Below, one piece after another: positions 48,950 through 60,248 of a stretch of DNA of 64,000 nt (its first letter is position 1; every line of letters starts with the position of its first letter). The notes beneath the pieces are model-generated. The model was not told the DNA's origin, did no database searches, and was given only the letters and a program-made list of their open reading frames with translations. The DNA lies in contig NC_067204.1 of assembly GCF_026262505.1 (NCBI RefSeq), forward strand, positions 496,001 to 560,000, given 5' to 3'. The DNA comes from Trichomonas vaginalis G3 (lineage: Eukaryota; Parabasalia; Trichomonadida; Trichomonadidae). Both the position numbers and the translations under genes were made by a program.

Positions 48950-50918
48950 TTTTTGAATCTATCTTAAGAAATGAATTATTTTTTGAAATTGAATAATGAA
49001 ACTATCTATTTGAGATGAATCTTAAAATATTAAAAAATCTGAGAAATTTGAAATGATTAATAAAAGTTAAAAACAGCTATCTTTGTATGTAACTTAATAT
49101 TTGGTATTAACTCCATTATTACATTCAAATTGAATGGAGCACTTTCAAAAAAATATGTAGTTGGCTAAATATTTTTCTAATGCAATATTGATTAGTACAT
49201 TAATTATTATTTTTCTGAATTGTTTTAATTTGTAATAAATTGTTGAATAATGTTGAATTATGGTTTTTGAATTAATTCAAAAAATAATTGCTAATCTCTT
49301 AAAATGTAGTTACACTTATCATCACAATGTATTTTTATGGAACTAATTAACGTAGGCATATTGAATTTTTTTTGAAAATTTTGTGTCAAAAAATTGCTAA
49401 CCAAATTTAAATAATTTAAAATATTGATGCTTACATATTTCATAGCATTTTCTTTCGATATGGTTTTGAAAGAACCGGTTTTTACAGCTCTCATGATTTG
49501 AAAGGAAATCTAGGATAAATTTCATCTTATCGTGGACTTGTTTTAAAAGTGAAACCCTCAGATTATGTTGTTCTAATGATAGTAATAGGTTCATCATCTA
49601 GTTATATGTGGCAAAACTCATACGCTTGTGAATGAGAAAAAAAAATAATATGTTATGGGCTTAGCAATGTTAAAATAATGATAGGCATGGCATGTAAATT
49701 CGAAAAACAATAGTTTTTTATTCTAATTCGTTAAGGTGTGTCAAATTTTATTAGGTTTTTTTTTTAAAAAAATTCACATTTGGCCAAAGGTTCTGATTTA
49801 TGATAATATATTTGTAAATAAGTGAGCTGTCATCAAAACGCGTGCCTGAAAATCAACCTCCATAAAAATGATAAAAAGTTTAAAAAAATCGAATTTGATA
49901 ATGTATTCATTTAACAAATATTGATAATAATTAGAAAATCGTTAATACACATTTAAATGAAAATTACATTATCGAAATATTTGTTGAAACTGTGATTATC
50001 GAGTACATCAATATGAACGATATCAATAAGAATTTAGATGGAAATAGAACAACGTTGATTTTTTTACCCATAAAACAAATTTTTATTGAAGAAATTATCA
50101 ATAATAAACAAATAAATTTGCTTTCTTCCCTATGTATATATGCCATTCATTGTGTCGACTGTAAACTATTGAGAGAAGAGGAATTACTTTTTTGGACTGC
50201 AATAATAATATTTCAAAAGAATTTGTTTTTACATCATTGAAAAATTCATCGAATTAAAATGTACAGATTTGATTAATTACTCTAATAATTTATTAAAAAT
50301 ACTTATCAAGCACTGTGAGATCAAGTTTTGAGAACAAATCAAAAATTGAGACATCGTCCTCAAAACTTCGTTTTAGAGTTGAAACTCAGCGATACATTTG
50401 AGAAAATGATCTACTTTTTTTGCTTGAATACAAATCATGGCTGGGTTCTGAATTCCGCTCGAAATTGTTTTCAAAATCAAATTGCATCAAATTAAACAAC
50501 ATATACTTGAATCGATAAAATCATTCAATAGCAGATCTGGAAGATTCAAATATATTATAAATATTCAAATAAAAAGACCCAATTTCTAAACTAATTATCG
50601 AAATAAATAAGTTAAGAAATTGTGAAGACACATTTCGATTCCAAAACATCGAAAACATAGCTCTTATTAAATCGTGTCTCAGTTAAGCTAAATTTTTTTA
50701 TTGTCTTATTTTGAAAAATCGTTAAAATTACTGATGACACCAAACAGATTTGGTGAGAATTAAGTGAATTCAAAACTCTTTTTTCTATCTGAAGATATTT
50801 TCATGAATTTAAACTGATTCAAGCAAAGAGCAGTTATTCTTTAAAAAATTATTATTAAATAAATATACCCTAATTTATTTGAGCAATTTTAAGAAAATTT
50901 ATTTTCAATAAGATTCGT
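48950..50918. other. 2-kb gene-free stretch, nothing recognised
   Basis: AT-rich with only short low-complexity frames on both strands, none with an initiator box, family motif or signal. No hairpins of the kind seen elsewhere. Confidence 0.5.
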
Positions 50919-50922
50919 TTAA

Positions 50923-51979
50923 GAGTGCACACGAGAGGATCATGTAAACTTCAGAATTTAGAACCTTATTTTTAGGCATTATCTTGGCTACCTATTTAGG
51001 CTCGAAAAGCAAAAACTATCAAAAAATACAACTTGACTCCATTATGACCCTTTCATGGAGGTAGTTTTTATCGGATAAAATTTTTATCCGCTAGTATTTT
51101 CCCTTTGAATCTCTTTACAATTCGAAATCAAATTCAAACCTCAGTAGAAGAAAGGAAGAATCGACTTACTACGGTTGTAATACGAATAAATACATATATT
51201 TAATTATTTTTATTTAGATAATAATTGTTTGAAGCTCATATTCCATCAAATTTTTAAATAAAAACAATAAAATGTTGAAAATGTTCATATATTTTAATAG
51301 GGTTTTGGCACTTTATTGAGGAATTACTACATACATAGTCGAACTGAACTTGATATTTTGAAATTTAAATTATTTATCAAAATTAAAATTTAACTTGAAA
51401 TTTATAATTATTTAGTCATATTTTGCATAATTCTAAGTAGATTTTGTAAAAAATCAAGAAAGAAAAATTTTAACGTGCTTTATTTTTTCTTTTTTATAAT
51501 AATACATATTATTATATAATTAACATATTCATAATGTTTCACCCTTTCAAAAATATAATCCTCCTCCTCTCAAATAAACGTACATACGGGTGGCCTCTTT
51601 TTTCAAAAAATTAAAATTTGAAATTTTGGGCTCAAATATTAGAGATTTTTTCAACCTTCAACGATATATGTTGTCTATATCAGACCTCCTTTCTTTTTGA
51701 TACTTAACATTGTTCCTAAATCTTAGCCGTTAAGGCTGTTCTGAAAATATTTTTTTTTCGAAAAAATTCGAAAAAAATTCTTAAAATTCAAAAATCCCTT
51801 AATTCCTGAGGATTTTGGAAAAAAGTTTTTACATGAACATGTGTATATTATATGAAGTATATTGATAAGGTAAAAATCAAATTTTATTGCATATTCATCG
51901 AGAAAATAAACTAACGAATCCCTCAAAATTGAGAGGGTAATCCTCCTCCTCTCAAATAAACGTACATACGGGTGCACCC
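50923..51979. mobile_element. TTAA-flanked non-autonomous transposon, copy 2
   Basis: Same termini as copy 1 (one base changed, GAGTGCAC at the left), TTAA on both sides (50919-50922 and 51980-51983). It differs from copy 1 by a 17-base insertion near 51071 and a few single bases, so both copies are young relative to each other. Same orientation. Non-coding. Confidence 0.82.
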
Positions 51980-51983
51980 TTAA

Positions 51984-52805
51984 TATAAATTCAAAAAATT
52001 TTGAATGATGCCGTTTTGAATTAACGTTACGCTCTATTCAATTTGTTTACTGACCGGGAAAGAATGTTCTAAATGTTAATCTGATCTTATTTAACTACAA
52101 ATTTATGAAAAATAGAATCTTTTCAAAATTTGAAAAGAATAAAGAAAAATTGAATGTTCTTAATTATTTAACGTATTTTTAATTTACAAACAGCTAAAAA
52201 TAAATATGTGGAATCGACCAAATCACTACATCTATCTTCTAATAGATACTACTTTAATCAACCAAAAATTGTAAGATAGCTTGTCTGTAATAAATTTAAT
52301 AAAATTTCTCCTTTTCAACATATTTATTTTACTCTTGTTGATCATGATTTTGTATTCTTTGTTTAGTGGTATTATTTTCATTTGATTCCTTAAAGATTCG
52401 TATCGTTTTATTAATTTCCGATATATCTAGTAAATCAATAAAATATAATTGAAATGGTCAATGTTAATCAAACTCCTACAAATTCAAATGAATAATCATT
52501 GAAATGATAATAATTATTTTCAAAAACCCTTCTCTGAATAGTATAACGATTCCCAATGGATACATAATCTCAGTAAAATGATGAGCTGAAATTTTTAACC
52601 TAAAATATGTAAGGTTTTATTCAGTTTCTCAAATCTCAAGATATCAGCACCTATTCGAACATGAATGAAACATGATTTCCTGATTTCAATAGAATTCCCC
52701 AATGATGTCTGCATTTATTTGGACAAATTATTGAAATTTCAGAGAATTAATTTTTGATGCCATCTTCACTAGTTAAAATTTCATATATTATGCATAAGCA
52801 TATCA
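51984..52805. other. Gene-free stretch, nothing recognised
   Basis: AT-rich. An 18-base string (TTACGCTCTATTCAATTT, near 52027) also occurs at 36848 upstream of the Myb gene; no other feature. Confidence 0.45.
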
Positions 52806-52813
52806 GAACCTTC

Positions 52814-54244
52814 TCAAATGCTCACTTTGATCTTATAGTTTGGTACAGAAAAAGATAAGTAAATAAAGATAGATGACTTAGTAATTTCTTGAGGAGTAAG
52901 AGTAACTTTGATTGTTTTGGATTCTCTTGCTCTGACTGTTGTATTAATTAAGATTCGAATATAATCAGTGTTTTGTGATTCATATGATTTTGGAGGAGTA
53001 TTATTTCTTATAGACATAACAACATCTGATGGACTCAAAACAGAAAGAATTCGTTATCATTGTCCATGCCATTTTTTTGGCTTTCATTACCTACTGATAT
53101 AGAATCAACAATCAAAACTACATCCCATGTTACTTTCACTGTGCATGTGTCAATATGCATCCATTGGGCGGCCACCTTTTAAGCCGAAGTAGAGTCCTTG
53201 TGTGTCATTCCATTTTGTTCACACAAGAATGACAAGGGTCATTCCTTTTCTGTAGAAATGTTTTTCTTTCAATGCTTTGATTTTTGATTTGTTGAATTTA
53301 TATCCAAAAATCAAAATCAATGGGCTAAAGTAATCTGTTAGTGCAACTTTATTCATGTACAAATATGATAGATCAGCGAAATAATAAGACAATTGTATTT
53401 TCAAAAGATCATTAGAATCATAGTAATTGAACGTGGTATTACTTGATCTAACCATATGCTTACCTGCTAACTTATAATTTGTTCCAAAATATCTATCGAG
53501 AGCAGCGAACCTTTCTTATCTGTTGATAATAAAGTCAGAAAGGTTCTTATCTGTTTTTCTGATGGCTCGAGCTGCCATTGACATGCAAGAATTACATGCC
53601 TAGTTCCAGTTTGTTTTCTTATGCAGGAAATCATTGTCTGGAGATTTGAAAGATGGGTTTATTCCATTATCTATGTTGCATCGGCGTATATTTTCCCTTG
53701 TGTCCTTCATTAAATTGTCATAAAGCCAGTTATAGCCTAATGAAACGGCAAATGTCATTTCAACCGTGTCTAAGAAATGACTTGGATTCCAATTGCTAAA
53801 TTTACATACTGATAGCATTTCAGACTCGACCTTTTAGGAGTTATTTACATCATTTGTTAATCTGTACATCAATGAAAGAAAGAACATTCTTTATACAGCC
53901 TCTCGAGCTTCTCCTAACATATCTGGTTCATTAACTCCTCTTTTTATTACGGGCTTGATTAACCTTTCATCTGAAATTTATTTAATTTGTTCATATATTG
54001 AATCTGTCTGAATTGCATCTATTATTTTGGTTTCAATGCCTTTCTTAATCAGAATATATGGTCTTGAATCATGCTTTTTTATTACAAAAATAATGGTAGC
54101 TATTATAACAATTACAATGCATAAAACTACTGCAACTACTGATATAATAATAATTGCAAGCTTCATCTTATTGGTTGAAGAATTCTTTTCATCATTGTTA
54201 TCTCCGGTTTCTTCTTTTTGGACAGAATTACCTCTTTGTTCCAT
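52814..54244 (-). pseudogene. Membrane-anchored heparinase II/III-like protein, decayed
   Basis: The first piece (53978-54244) starts with a true ATG, a hydrophilic cytoplasmic segment, one membrane segment (about residues 28-53, AIIIISVVAVVLCIVIVI) and an outer stub, a type II layout. Further pieces carry WNPSHFLDTVEMTFAVSLGY and NWLYDNL (53600-53818), the helical-domain signature of heparinase II/III family polysaccharide lyases. Around 53150 LYFGLKGG recalls their conserved KGG-HxH region. The last piece (52814-53038) is beta-rich. At least four frame breaks separate the pieces. Members cleave uronic-acid polysaccharides. Intact relatives would be surface enzymes acting on host or microbial glycans; bacterial origin by transfer is possible. 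An initiator-like TCATTTTT lies just before the ATG. Confidence 0.6.
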
Positions 54245-54703
54245 TAAAAATGAATGCTTTTAACGATGAACTTTACGGGCAATCGGAAATTTGAATGTGC
54301 TCAAAAATATGCATTCAAATTTTGAATGTATGTCAAAAGTGTATTGTCATTATCATTAGATAGACTAAATGAATTTAAAAAAAATAAATTTGAATTATTA
54401 GAAATTTCTTAAAGGCAATCTGGCATTAGTACTACGCATTTTATTAGAATATTATGCCGAAAAACATTTATTCCAAAGAAAAATAAAAAACTCATTGCGA
54501 AATGAGGTCACCATAATAGAATTGTATGGGATTCATCCTAAAATATATAAATTGCATGTAATGCAGTAAATAAATATACTTCTTCAACAGCATGTTTCTA
54601 AATTAATTTGTGCTCAATAATGTCAAATTAGCTCATTAAAAATAATTATTAACTTATAAATTACTTTTATAACGGTTATTATTTGGGTTCAATCACGATT
54701 GAT

Positions 54704-55426
54704 TTATACTAAAAAGAAGATGAAAATTATATCAGATATGAGCAACGAGAAAGAATAAGTGTTGCAGGTTTTAATAACCTTTGCATAATAAAGGTAAATT
54801 ATATTAGACTTCTGGAATGTGGTTGAATAAAATGAATTTGGCCCGATATAAGGCACACATTGGCCATAATATCGATATATAACCACCTCTTCTAAAACAT
54901 CACTATTACCATAGCAAAATTCTTCACTCAAATCAACAACAGAATCTGGAATAATTATTCTTTTTAGAAAAGCAGCCCGATTGAAGGCGCCAAAACGTAA
55001 ATTAGTTACTGTGTTAGGAATTACATAAGTTGCTGTGTTTTTACGGGTAGGAAACTCATACAAAATGGTCATATTTCTAGAAAATAAAACTCCATCAACA
55101 GAGCGAAGGTAAGGATTGTCTGCGGCGACATCTATATATTCAATTTGTGTCATATCAAATGGGTTTGATGGGCTAATATCTTTTACGCCTTTTGGAAGCA
55201 AAATATATTTCATCAATTTGTCGAAGGCAAAGCTATGATCATCAATACTCTCCAATGTATCTGGTAGAGTGATGTTAATTAAATTAGGAAATCCAAGAAA
55301 GGTTTCTGCAGGAAGGAAAGTAAACCCATCTTGAAAAACAATATATTTAACTGGAGTTTTGTCAATATTTGGAGGAATCGATATGGTTTTGTTGCCATAG
55401 AAAATAACACTTAATGTCTCGCTCAA
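54704..55426 (-). CDS. Short BspA-type leucine-rich-repeat protein, copy 3, no ATG start
   Basis: 240 codons closely related to the copy at 31641-32366: VIFYGNKTISIPPNIDK, FLGFPNLINITLPDTLESI, the block DVAADNPYLRSVDGVLFSR, NTVTNLRFGAFNRAAFLKR and YIGPNSFYSTTFQ. The first codon aligned with the paralogues' ATG is TTG, and a stop lies two codons upstream, so no in-frame ATG is available before about residue 73. Either translation starts at TTG, or the start has been lost and the gene is newly dead. The rest of the frame is clean. The C-terminus is strongly hydrophobic (SFSLLISDIIFIFFLV). Confidence 0.75.
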   Translation of the reverse strand: MSETLSVIFYGNKTISIPPNIDKTPVKYIVFQDGFTFLPAETFLGFPNLINITLPDTLESIDDHSFAFDKLMKYILLPKGVKDISPSNPFDMTQIEYIDVAADNPYLRSVDGVLFSRNMTILYEFPTRKNTATYVIPNTVTNLRFGAFNRAAFLKRIIIPDSVVDLSEEFCYGNSDVLEEVVIYRYYGQCVPYIGPNSFYSTTFQKSNIIYLYYAKVIKTCNTYSFSLLISDIIFIFFLV

Positions 55427-56273
55427 TGATCATAAGGCACTACATCTTTTGGATAATTTTACGGGCGTGTAAGTATTTACAGGTAAACAAACATTTCTAC
55501 CATTGTTTATAAAAATTGAACAAGAATTCTGTCTAATTCATATATTTTATACCTAATCTTTGTAGGTGATTTGTTTATATCCATTATGTGTTCAACATGC
55601 TGTTGATGCAAAATATATTTAACATATTTGTCCTGACTTTTCAGAGGTTTGAGAGAATCTCTACCTCTGAAACAGTCCGAACTAATATTAAAGTATGTCT
55701 GAGCTTTCAATAATTACTTCGATTATAAAGGAACTTTTAAAATCAATTATCATAAATCAAATTGAGAATGCATAATAATTGACCTCTCTTCATTATTTAT
55801 TGGATCTTTAATATCCCATAAGAAGATAAGATATTAAACAATGTCAATATTGCTATAAATTGATGTCCATTTAAGCGGAGTATTTATATAACAAGATCAA
55901 TATATATAGAATTGTCATGTCGGTAATTTAATTCTGAATGCATTATTGATGTGCATATATATGCATATTCCTTTTTTCTTTAGCGACTCAGATGGAGATA
56001 AGTTATTCAACAACTTCTATTTTCATTTGATGCGATTGTAATAGAAGATTGTCCATTTTGATCATTATTAGCACAAATCGCGATTTGATATATATTTGGC
56101 AACATCAACTTGAAACAATTATGTCTTTTGGTTTATAATAGAGATGATTAATTTGTGCATTCTTCACAAGGCGTGTAATCACTTGTTTATTTCTTAGCAT
56201 CAATTAATTAATACTTATTCTATAAAATCTTAAAAGATCTAAATAATTAAATACTACAAATGTTTATTTATAA
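55427..56273. other. Gene-free stretch, nothing firmly recognised
   Basis: A 67-codon minus-strand frame (55507-55710) starts with TTG and has no recognisable family or initiator box. Otherwise AT-rich. Confidence 0.4.
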
Positions 56274-57842
56274 TTATTCAAGGAGTGCTGCATTTATCCT
56301 CTTTGTGGCCTTCTTCTTCCTAAGGAAGAGTATATACCACGTAATCAATGCAGCAGCAATTATCAAAACTAAAATTAATAAAGGTAATCCAACAACTAAA
56401 AGTAAATTGATGTCATTCGGTGGAATATATGGATTGTAACTATCATTAAATGGCATTAAGTACGATTTAAGCCACGAGTTCTGATAGAATACATTAAAAG
56501 GGGACATTAAGTCTTCTGGACCGTTTTTCACGTAAATGAAAGGAATGTCATCAAAATTAATTGAAGTAAGAGAGGAAGATTGGTATCCGCCAACAGACAA
56601 TTCGCCAGGAAATGCTGAATAGATGAGTTCTGTTGGAATCTGCCGATTTTCGAAAATTTTTATTTTTAATTTCGAAGAAATCCAATCAGATAATTCCTTG
56701 GAATAAACTCCATCTGGATGAGGATTCGCAACGAATGTGTAATTTGGATAAGTCATCAATGTTTGGTTGAAATAACTTTTAATTTCAAGGGAATCGGCTG
56801 GATTTGACGTCAAAATGAAACATGTCTTCTTTCCTTCACTGAAATACTTCTCTTGATAGGCTGTGACGTTGATCATCGAAATTTCATACAAATAATCAAC
56901 TTTTTCTTTGGTTTGGTTCTTAATTATATTGATCACATCTATTTTTATGAGTTTCATGGTCTTTAACACTGGTTTTAGCGCTTCATCTGACGTAAATAAC
57001 ATTTCTGGATTTGATAACTCCAAAAAAATGTTTGGATACGTCACAGCTGCGAATATCATGGTATCTAGATCGATAATGCAGTTATTAATATGTGTGTTGA
57101 TTGATATATTTCCAATTAAAGCGTTTTTGTAAATTTTATCAAATTTTTCTGCAACAACATTCCATCCTTCTGTTGTATTGAGTTTGTTATTGTAAAAGAT
57201 GTTGTAAGTTCCTGTTCCATCTGATCCCAAATGCACTTCATAGCGAGATTGGTGAATTCCTTGGTTAATGAGCCAGTATATTGGCTGACTGATTCTAAGA
57301 TCGTCAACTCTGACATGAAAATATGAATTTGGATCATCACGTGAGATATTTCTGATTAATTCGAAAGTATGAAAAGAATCTCCAACTGATGAATAGTATA
57401 TTGTATTGGGATAATCTTCTTGTATCTTAGTGAAGTTGAAAGTGTTTGGTCGGCCAACTTGGAGTTCCAAATTGATATCTTTTGTTAAATTAAATAGTAA
57501 ATAGAAGAATGATGTGATCATTGGGAATGTACCACAATGGTTAATAAAATAATAATAGTTGCGCTTCTCTTGTGGCACTTCATTAATATTAATTTTGATA
57601 GAAACGTTTTCTTCATCAGGATTTTCGCCAGAAGCTGTAATAGTGTACTCTCCGATATCATAAATGCCATACAAAACGTTGCGTTCGGGTGAAATTTGAA
57701 GATTAAAGCAATTTGTTGCATTTATTTTAAAAGATTGGGTATTTGTTGAGTAATTTTCTTCTGCAATGAGGTCTCCTCCATAGTTCGTAATTTTGATATC
57801 ACATTTTGCTTTTCCTAATGAAATTAAGCTCAAAAACATCAT
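56274..57842 (-). CDS. Type I membrane protein with polysialyltransferase-like ectodomain
   Basis: 522 residues. A signal peptide (MMFLSLISLGKAKC) leads to a beta-rich N-terminal part (about 15-90, YGIYDIGEYTITASG). A mixed alpha/beta region follows with YWLINQGIHQSRYEVHLG, then DGTGTYNIFYNNKLNTTEGW. After about residue 330 come FILTSNPADS, YTFVANPHPDG, NRQIPTELIYSAFPG and ELSVGGYQSSSLTSI. The PHP, IPxEL and G-x-SSSL motifs in this order resemble the C-terminal half of polysialyltransferase-type GT-B enzymes that use CMP-sialic acid. One membrane segment (about 485-508) and a short basic tail (RKKKATKR) end it, with many N-glycosylation sites. The active domain would face the secretory lumen or cell exterior. 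Family call is by motif only. Confidence 0.55.
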   Translation of the reverse strand: MMFLSLISLGKAKCDIKITNYGGDLIAEENYSTNTQSFKINATNCFNLQISPERNVLYGIYDIGEYTITASGENPDEENVSIKININEVPQEKRNYYYFINHCGTFPMITSFFYLLFNLTKDINLELQVGRPNTFNFTKIQEDYPNTIYYSSVGDSFHTFELIRNISRDDPNSYFHVRVDDLRISQPIYWLINQGIHQSRYEVHLGSDGTGTYNIFYNNKLNTTEGWNVVAEKFDKIYKNALIGNISINTHINNCIIDLDTMIFAAVTYPNIFLELSNPEMLFTSDEALKPVLKTMKLIKIDVINIIKNQTKEKVDYLYEISMINVTAYQEKYFSEGKKTCFILTSNPADSLEIKSYFNQTLMTYPNYTFVANPHPDGVYSKELSDWISSKLKIKIFENRQIPTELIYSAFPGELSVGGYQSSSLTSINFDDIPFIYVKNGPEDLMSPFNVFYQNSWLKSYLMPFNDSYNPYIPPNDINLLLVVGLPLLILVLIIAAALITWYILFLRKKKATKRINAALLE

Positions 57843-58136
57843 ATAAAATATAGATTTGAATTTTCTGAGATTTGTGTGGATAGTTGAATGTCACTTTTTA
57901 TTGTGTTTTATGATTATGTGTTTTGTATTCTTCAAATGAGATTATACATATTTTGATTTGAACGATTAATTTGAGCTCAAATTGAAATTAAATCCATTGA
58001 TATAAGAAAATAATCAAGTATTATGAGAATTTTGAGTTTTCTCAAATTGTGTCCAAAATAAAATCTTCAAAATTTTTGGAAAGAAAAGTGACAAATTTTC
58101 CATCAACAGAAAAAAAATCACAAAAATAAAAAAAAA
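57843..58136. promoter_or_regulatory. Divergent promoter region between the glycosyltransferase-like and ankyrin genes
   Basis: 294 bases. GTCACTTTTT at about 57889-57898 and AAAAGTGACAAATTTT at about 58084-58099 form an inverted pair of initiator-like boxes near each end. For the ankyrin gene a TCACAAAA at 58118 with +1 at 58120, 17 bases before the ATG, is the closer candidate. Confidence 0.4.
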
Positions 58137-59306
58137 ATGATTGATCTTTATTATGCTATCCAAAATGACCTAGTTGATACTATGTCAGGATTGATGGAAT
58201 CTGTTGATACTGTATTTGAAGCTGAAAACAATCCAAAAATTCCAGAAATTTTATTTCATCAGCCAACAATTCTTTCTTTAGCAACTTTCTTATGTTCTCA
58301 GAAATGTTTTGCCTATCTAATTAACAACAAAGCCGATTTAAATAGATTTGATCACTCAGAACAAGAGATGCTTCCAATTCACTTTGCAATTGCATCAAAC
58401 AATCTTTCATTTTTCAAAGTATTAGTTTCCAAAGGATCTATTGTTAAAGGGTCATTATATTTCGCAGTTAAATTCAATAATATACAATTTTTCAACTATA
58501 TTTTATCAAATAATTTAGAAAATCCACAAGATATTGTATATAATACAACAGCATTAGATTATGCAAAGAGTTTAAAGCGCACTGAGATGGTAAAAGCTTT
58601 AAATGAATTAATATCAAAAGAAAATTCTCAGAATGAAGAAAAAGAAATAGTTTTAAAGCACGAAAATCCTTTAATAAATGCTGTATTAGCTAATGATAGC
58701 AAAACAGTATCCAAAATCCTTGAAAAAGATCCATCAAAAATAAATTCAACAGATGACAAAGGAAATACAGCCTTTCTTCTTGCCAGCCAAAAGAACTTAG
58801 TCGAAATGATGAAATTACTCTATGAAAAAGGCGCCGATGTCAATATTCTGAATAAAGGAGGAAGATCTGCACTTCACGAGGCCTGTTACAAAAACAGACT
58901 GGAGGCAGTGCAGTATCTAGTTACTCTACCAACATTGGACATCAAAATAAAGACAGCAAATGGAAGAACTGCGTTGCATTGCGCATCTAAATGTGGAAAT
59001 CCAGAAATTGTCAAACTTCTACTTCACGATTTATCACCAAATTTCCAGGATGATGATGGAGATACTCCTCTGCACATTGCAGCAAATAATCAGCATTCCG
59101 ATGTAATTCATCTTCTTTTGGACGTTCCTGGTGTTAAATTCAATATCAGGAACAAAGGAGGTCGTGCAGCATTCGATTTGTGCTCGCATAAGTTCCTCCT
59201 CCCTTTCAGACCGAAAATGAACGAAATCATTGAAAATGCACGCGAAAGGATCAAAGAAAAGAAGGAAGAGAAAAAGAAGAATCGAAACCAAACACAAAAA
59301 CAATAA
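58137..59306 (+). CDS. Ankyrin-repeat protein
   Basis: 389 residues. The N-terminal part (1-165) has degenerate repeats (PIHFAIASNNLSFFKVLVSKG) typical of the trichomonad family with an N-terminal divergent ankyrin domain. Residues about 190-365 hold canonical repeats: GNTAFLLASQKNLVEMMKLL, SALHEACYKNRLEAVQYL, RTALHCASKCGNPEIVKLLL and DTPLHIAANNQHSDVIHLLL. It ends with KGGRAAFDLCSHKF and a very basic Lys/Arg/Glu tail (about 365-389). There are no signal or membrane segments, so it is probably a cytosolic protein-binding scaffold. The gene's 3' end exists again, decayed, inside each 2.1-kb repeat unit downstream, showing that the tandem array includes part of this locus. Confidence 0.88.
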   Translation: MIDLYYAIQNDLVDTMSGLMESVDTVFEAENNPKIPEILFHQPTILSLATFLCSQKCFAYLINNKADLNRFDHSEQEMLPIHFAIASNNLSFFKVLVSKGSIVKGSLYFAVKFNNIQFFNYILSNNLENPQDIVYNTTALDYAKSLKRTEMVKALNELISKENSQNEEKEIVLKHENPLINAVLANDSKTVSKILEKDPSKINSTDDKGNTAFLLASQKNLVEMMKLLYEKGADVNILNKGGRSALHEACYKNRLEAVQYLVTLPTLDIKIKTANGRTALHCASKCGNPEIVKLLLHDLSPNFQDDDGDTPLHIAANNQHSDVIHLLLDVPGVKFNIRNKGGRAAFDLCSHKFLLPFRPKMNEIIENARERIKEKKEEKKKNRNQTQKQ

Positions 59307-59350
59307 AAATAATGAATAAATGATTTGTTTGTTTTTAAATCGATGAAGAA

Positions 59351-59686
59351 ATGAAAAAAGGAAATGAAGGGAAAATTGAACAAAAAGGGGAATTTACATT
59401 AAAATTTGAAAAAATTGGAGATCCTCCAGAGGGTGAAGAAATGTTGTTCGAAAAAGAAAAATTGTATTTGTTCAACCCTGAGAACAAGATAAAAACGAAG
59501 AAAGAAGTTGAGAAAGATACACAAAAATACGACAACCCAGGATTGAAGGGATATCAAATTGCTCTCATCGTAATCGCAGTTGTTGTTGTCATCGTGATTA
59601 TTGTCGTTGTTGTCATTCTATTATTGAAGAAAGGCAAAGAATCTCCTAAGTCAAACTCAGGATCAGGCTCTGGCGAAAATGCATAA
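59351..59686 (+). pseudogene. 3' remnant of the surface-protein gene (leftmost array copy)
   Basis: 111 codons from an ATG at 59351, but homology to the array copies begins only at about 59391. From there it matches residues near the end of the surface protein: KFEKIGDPPEGEEMLFEKEK, the single membrane segment (YQIALIVIAVVVVIVIIVV) and the tail KKGKESPKSNSGSGSGENA. The first 13 codons are unrelated. The fragment lies 85 bases after the ankyrin stop, so a deletion removed the spacer and the 5' part of the gene. It could still be expressed as a small membrane protein without signal peptide. Confidence 0.7.
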
Positions 59687-60059
59687 ATGATTTTTTTTTT
59701 ACAAATATTTGCTTTTTTAATTCCCATATGCAAATTTAAGCTATAATGGATATACATAGATCTTTAATATACTCCATTCATTTAAATAGTTCCTTGTTTC
59801 AAGCTGAATTACTACAATAGAATATCTTTGTTTCATTTGTATAAATATTGTGAAAGAAGTTGTTAGAAATTTGTCTGGAACAGTAGAACTTGGTTTAATA
59901 AAAAAAACTGAATGCATCATCTTCTAATATTCATATAACATATATCAATTCAAAAATTAATCGTGTATTAATTGTTCTAATGAGTTGGTTGTTAAATTGT
60001 TAATTTTTGAATAATCCCCAATCTTTTAAAATATTGAATTTCACTTCACATTACAGCAA

Positions 60060-60248
60060 ATAATCAATGTTTTGAAACACATCGATATCAAGAACAAAGG
60101 AAGTCGTGCGGCATTCGATTTGTGCTCGCATAAGTTCTTCCTTCCTTTCAGACCCAAAATGAATGAAATCATTGAAATTGCACGCGAAAAGATCAAAGAT
60201 AAGAAGGAAGAGGAAAAGAAGAATCGAAACAAAAAAGTAATGCAATAA
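60060..60248 (+). pseudogene. Ankyrin-gene 3' fragment in array unit 1
   Basis: Reads HIDIKNKGSRAAFDLCSHKF onward to a stop, matching the last about 55 residues of the ankyrin gene at 58137-59306 with several substitutions and with an internal loss just before this point. No start or promoter. A duplication relic. Confidence 0.8.

Noticed and set aside
36848-52044. 18-base string TTACGCTCTATTCAATTT shared by 36848 and 52027
   Set aside because: Only two copies, flanks diverge quickly and one has no gene nearby, so a regulatory role is not supported.
55507-55710. 67-codon minus-strand frame upstream of the third LRR gene
   Set aside because: Starts with TTG, has no initiator box and no recognisable motif; too short to support.
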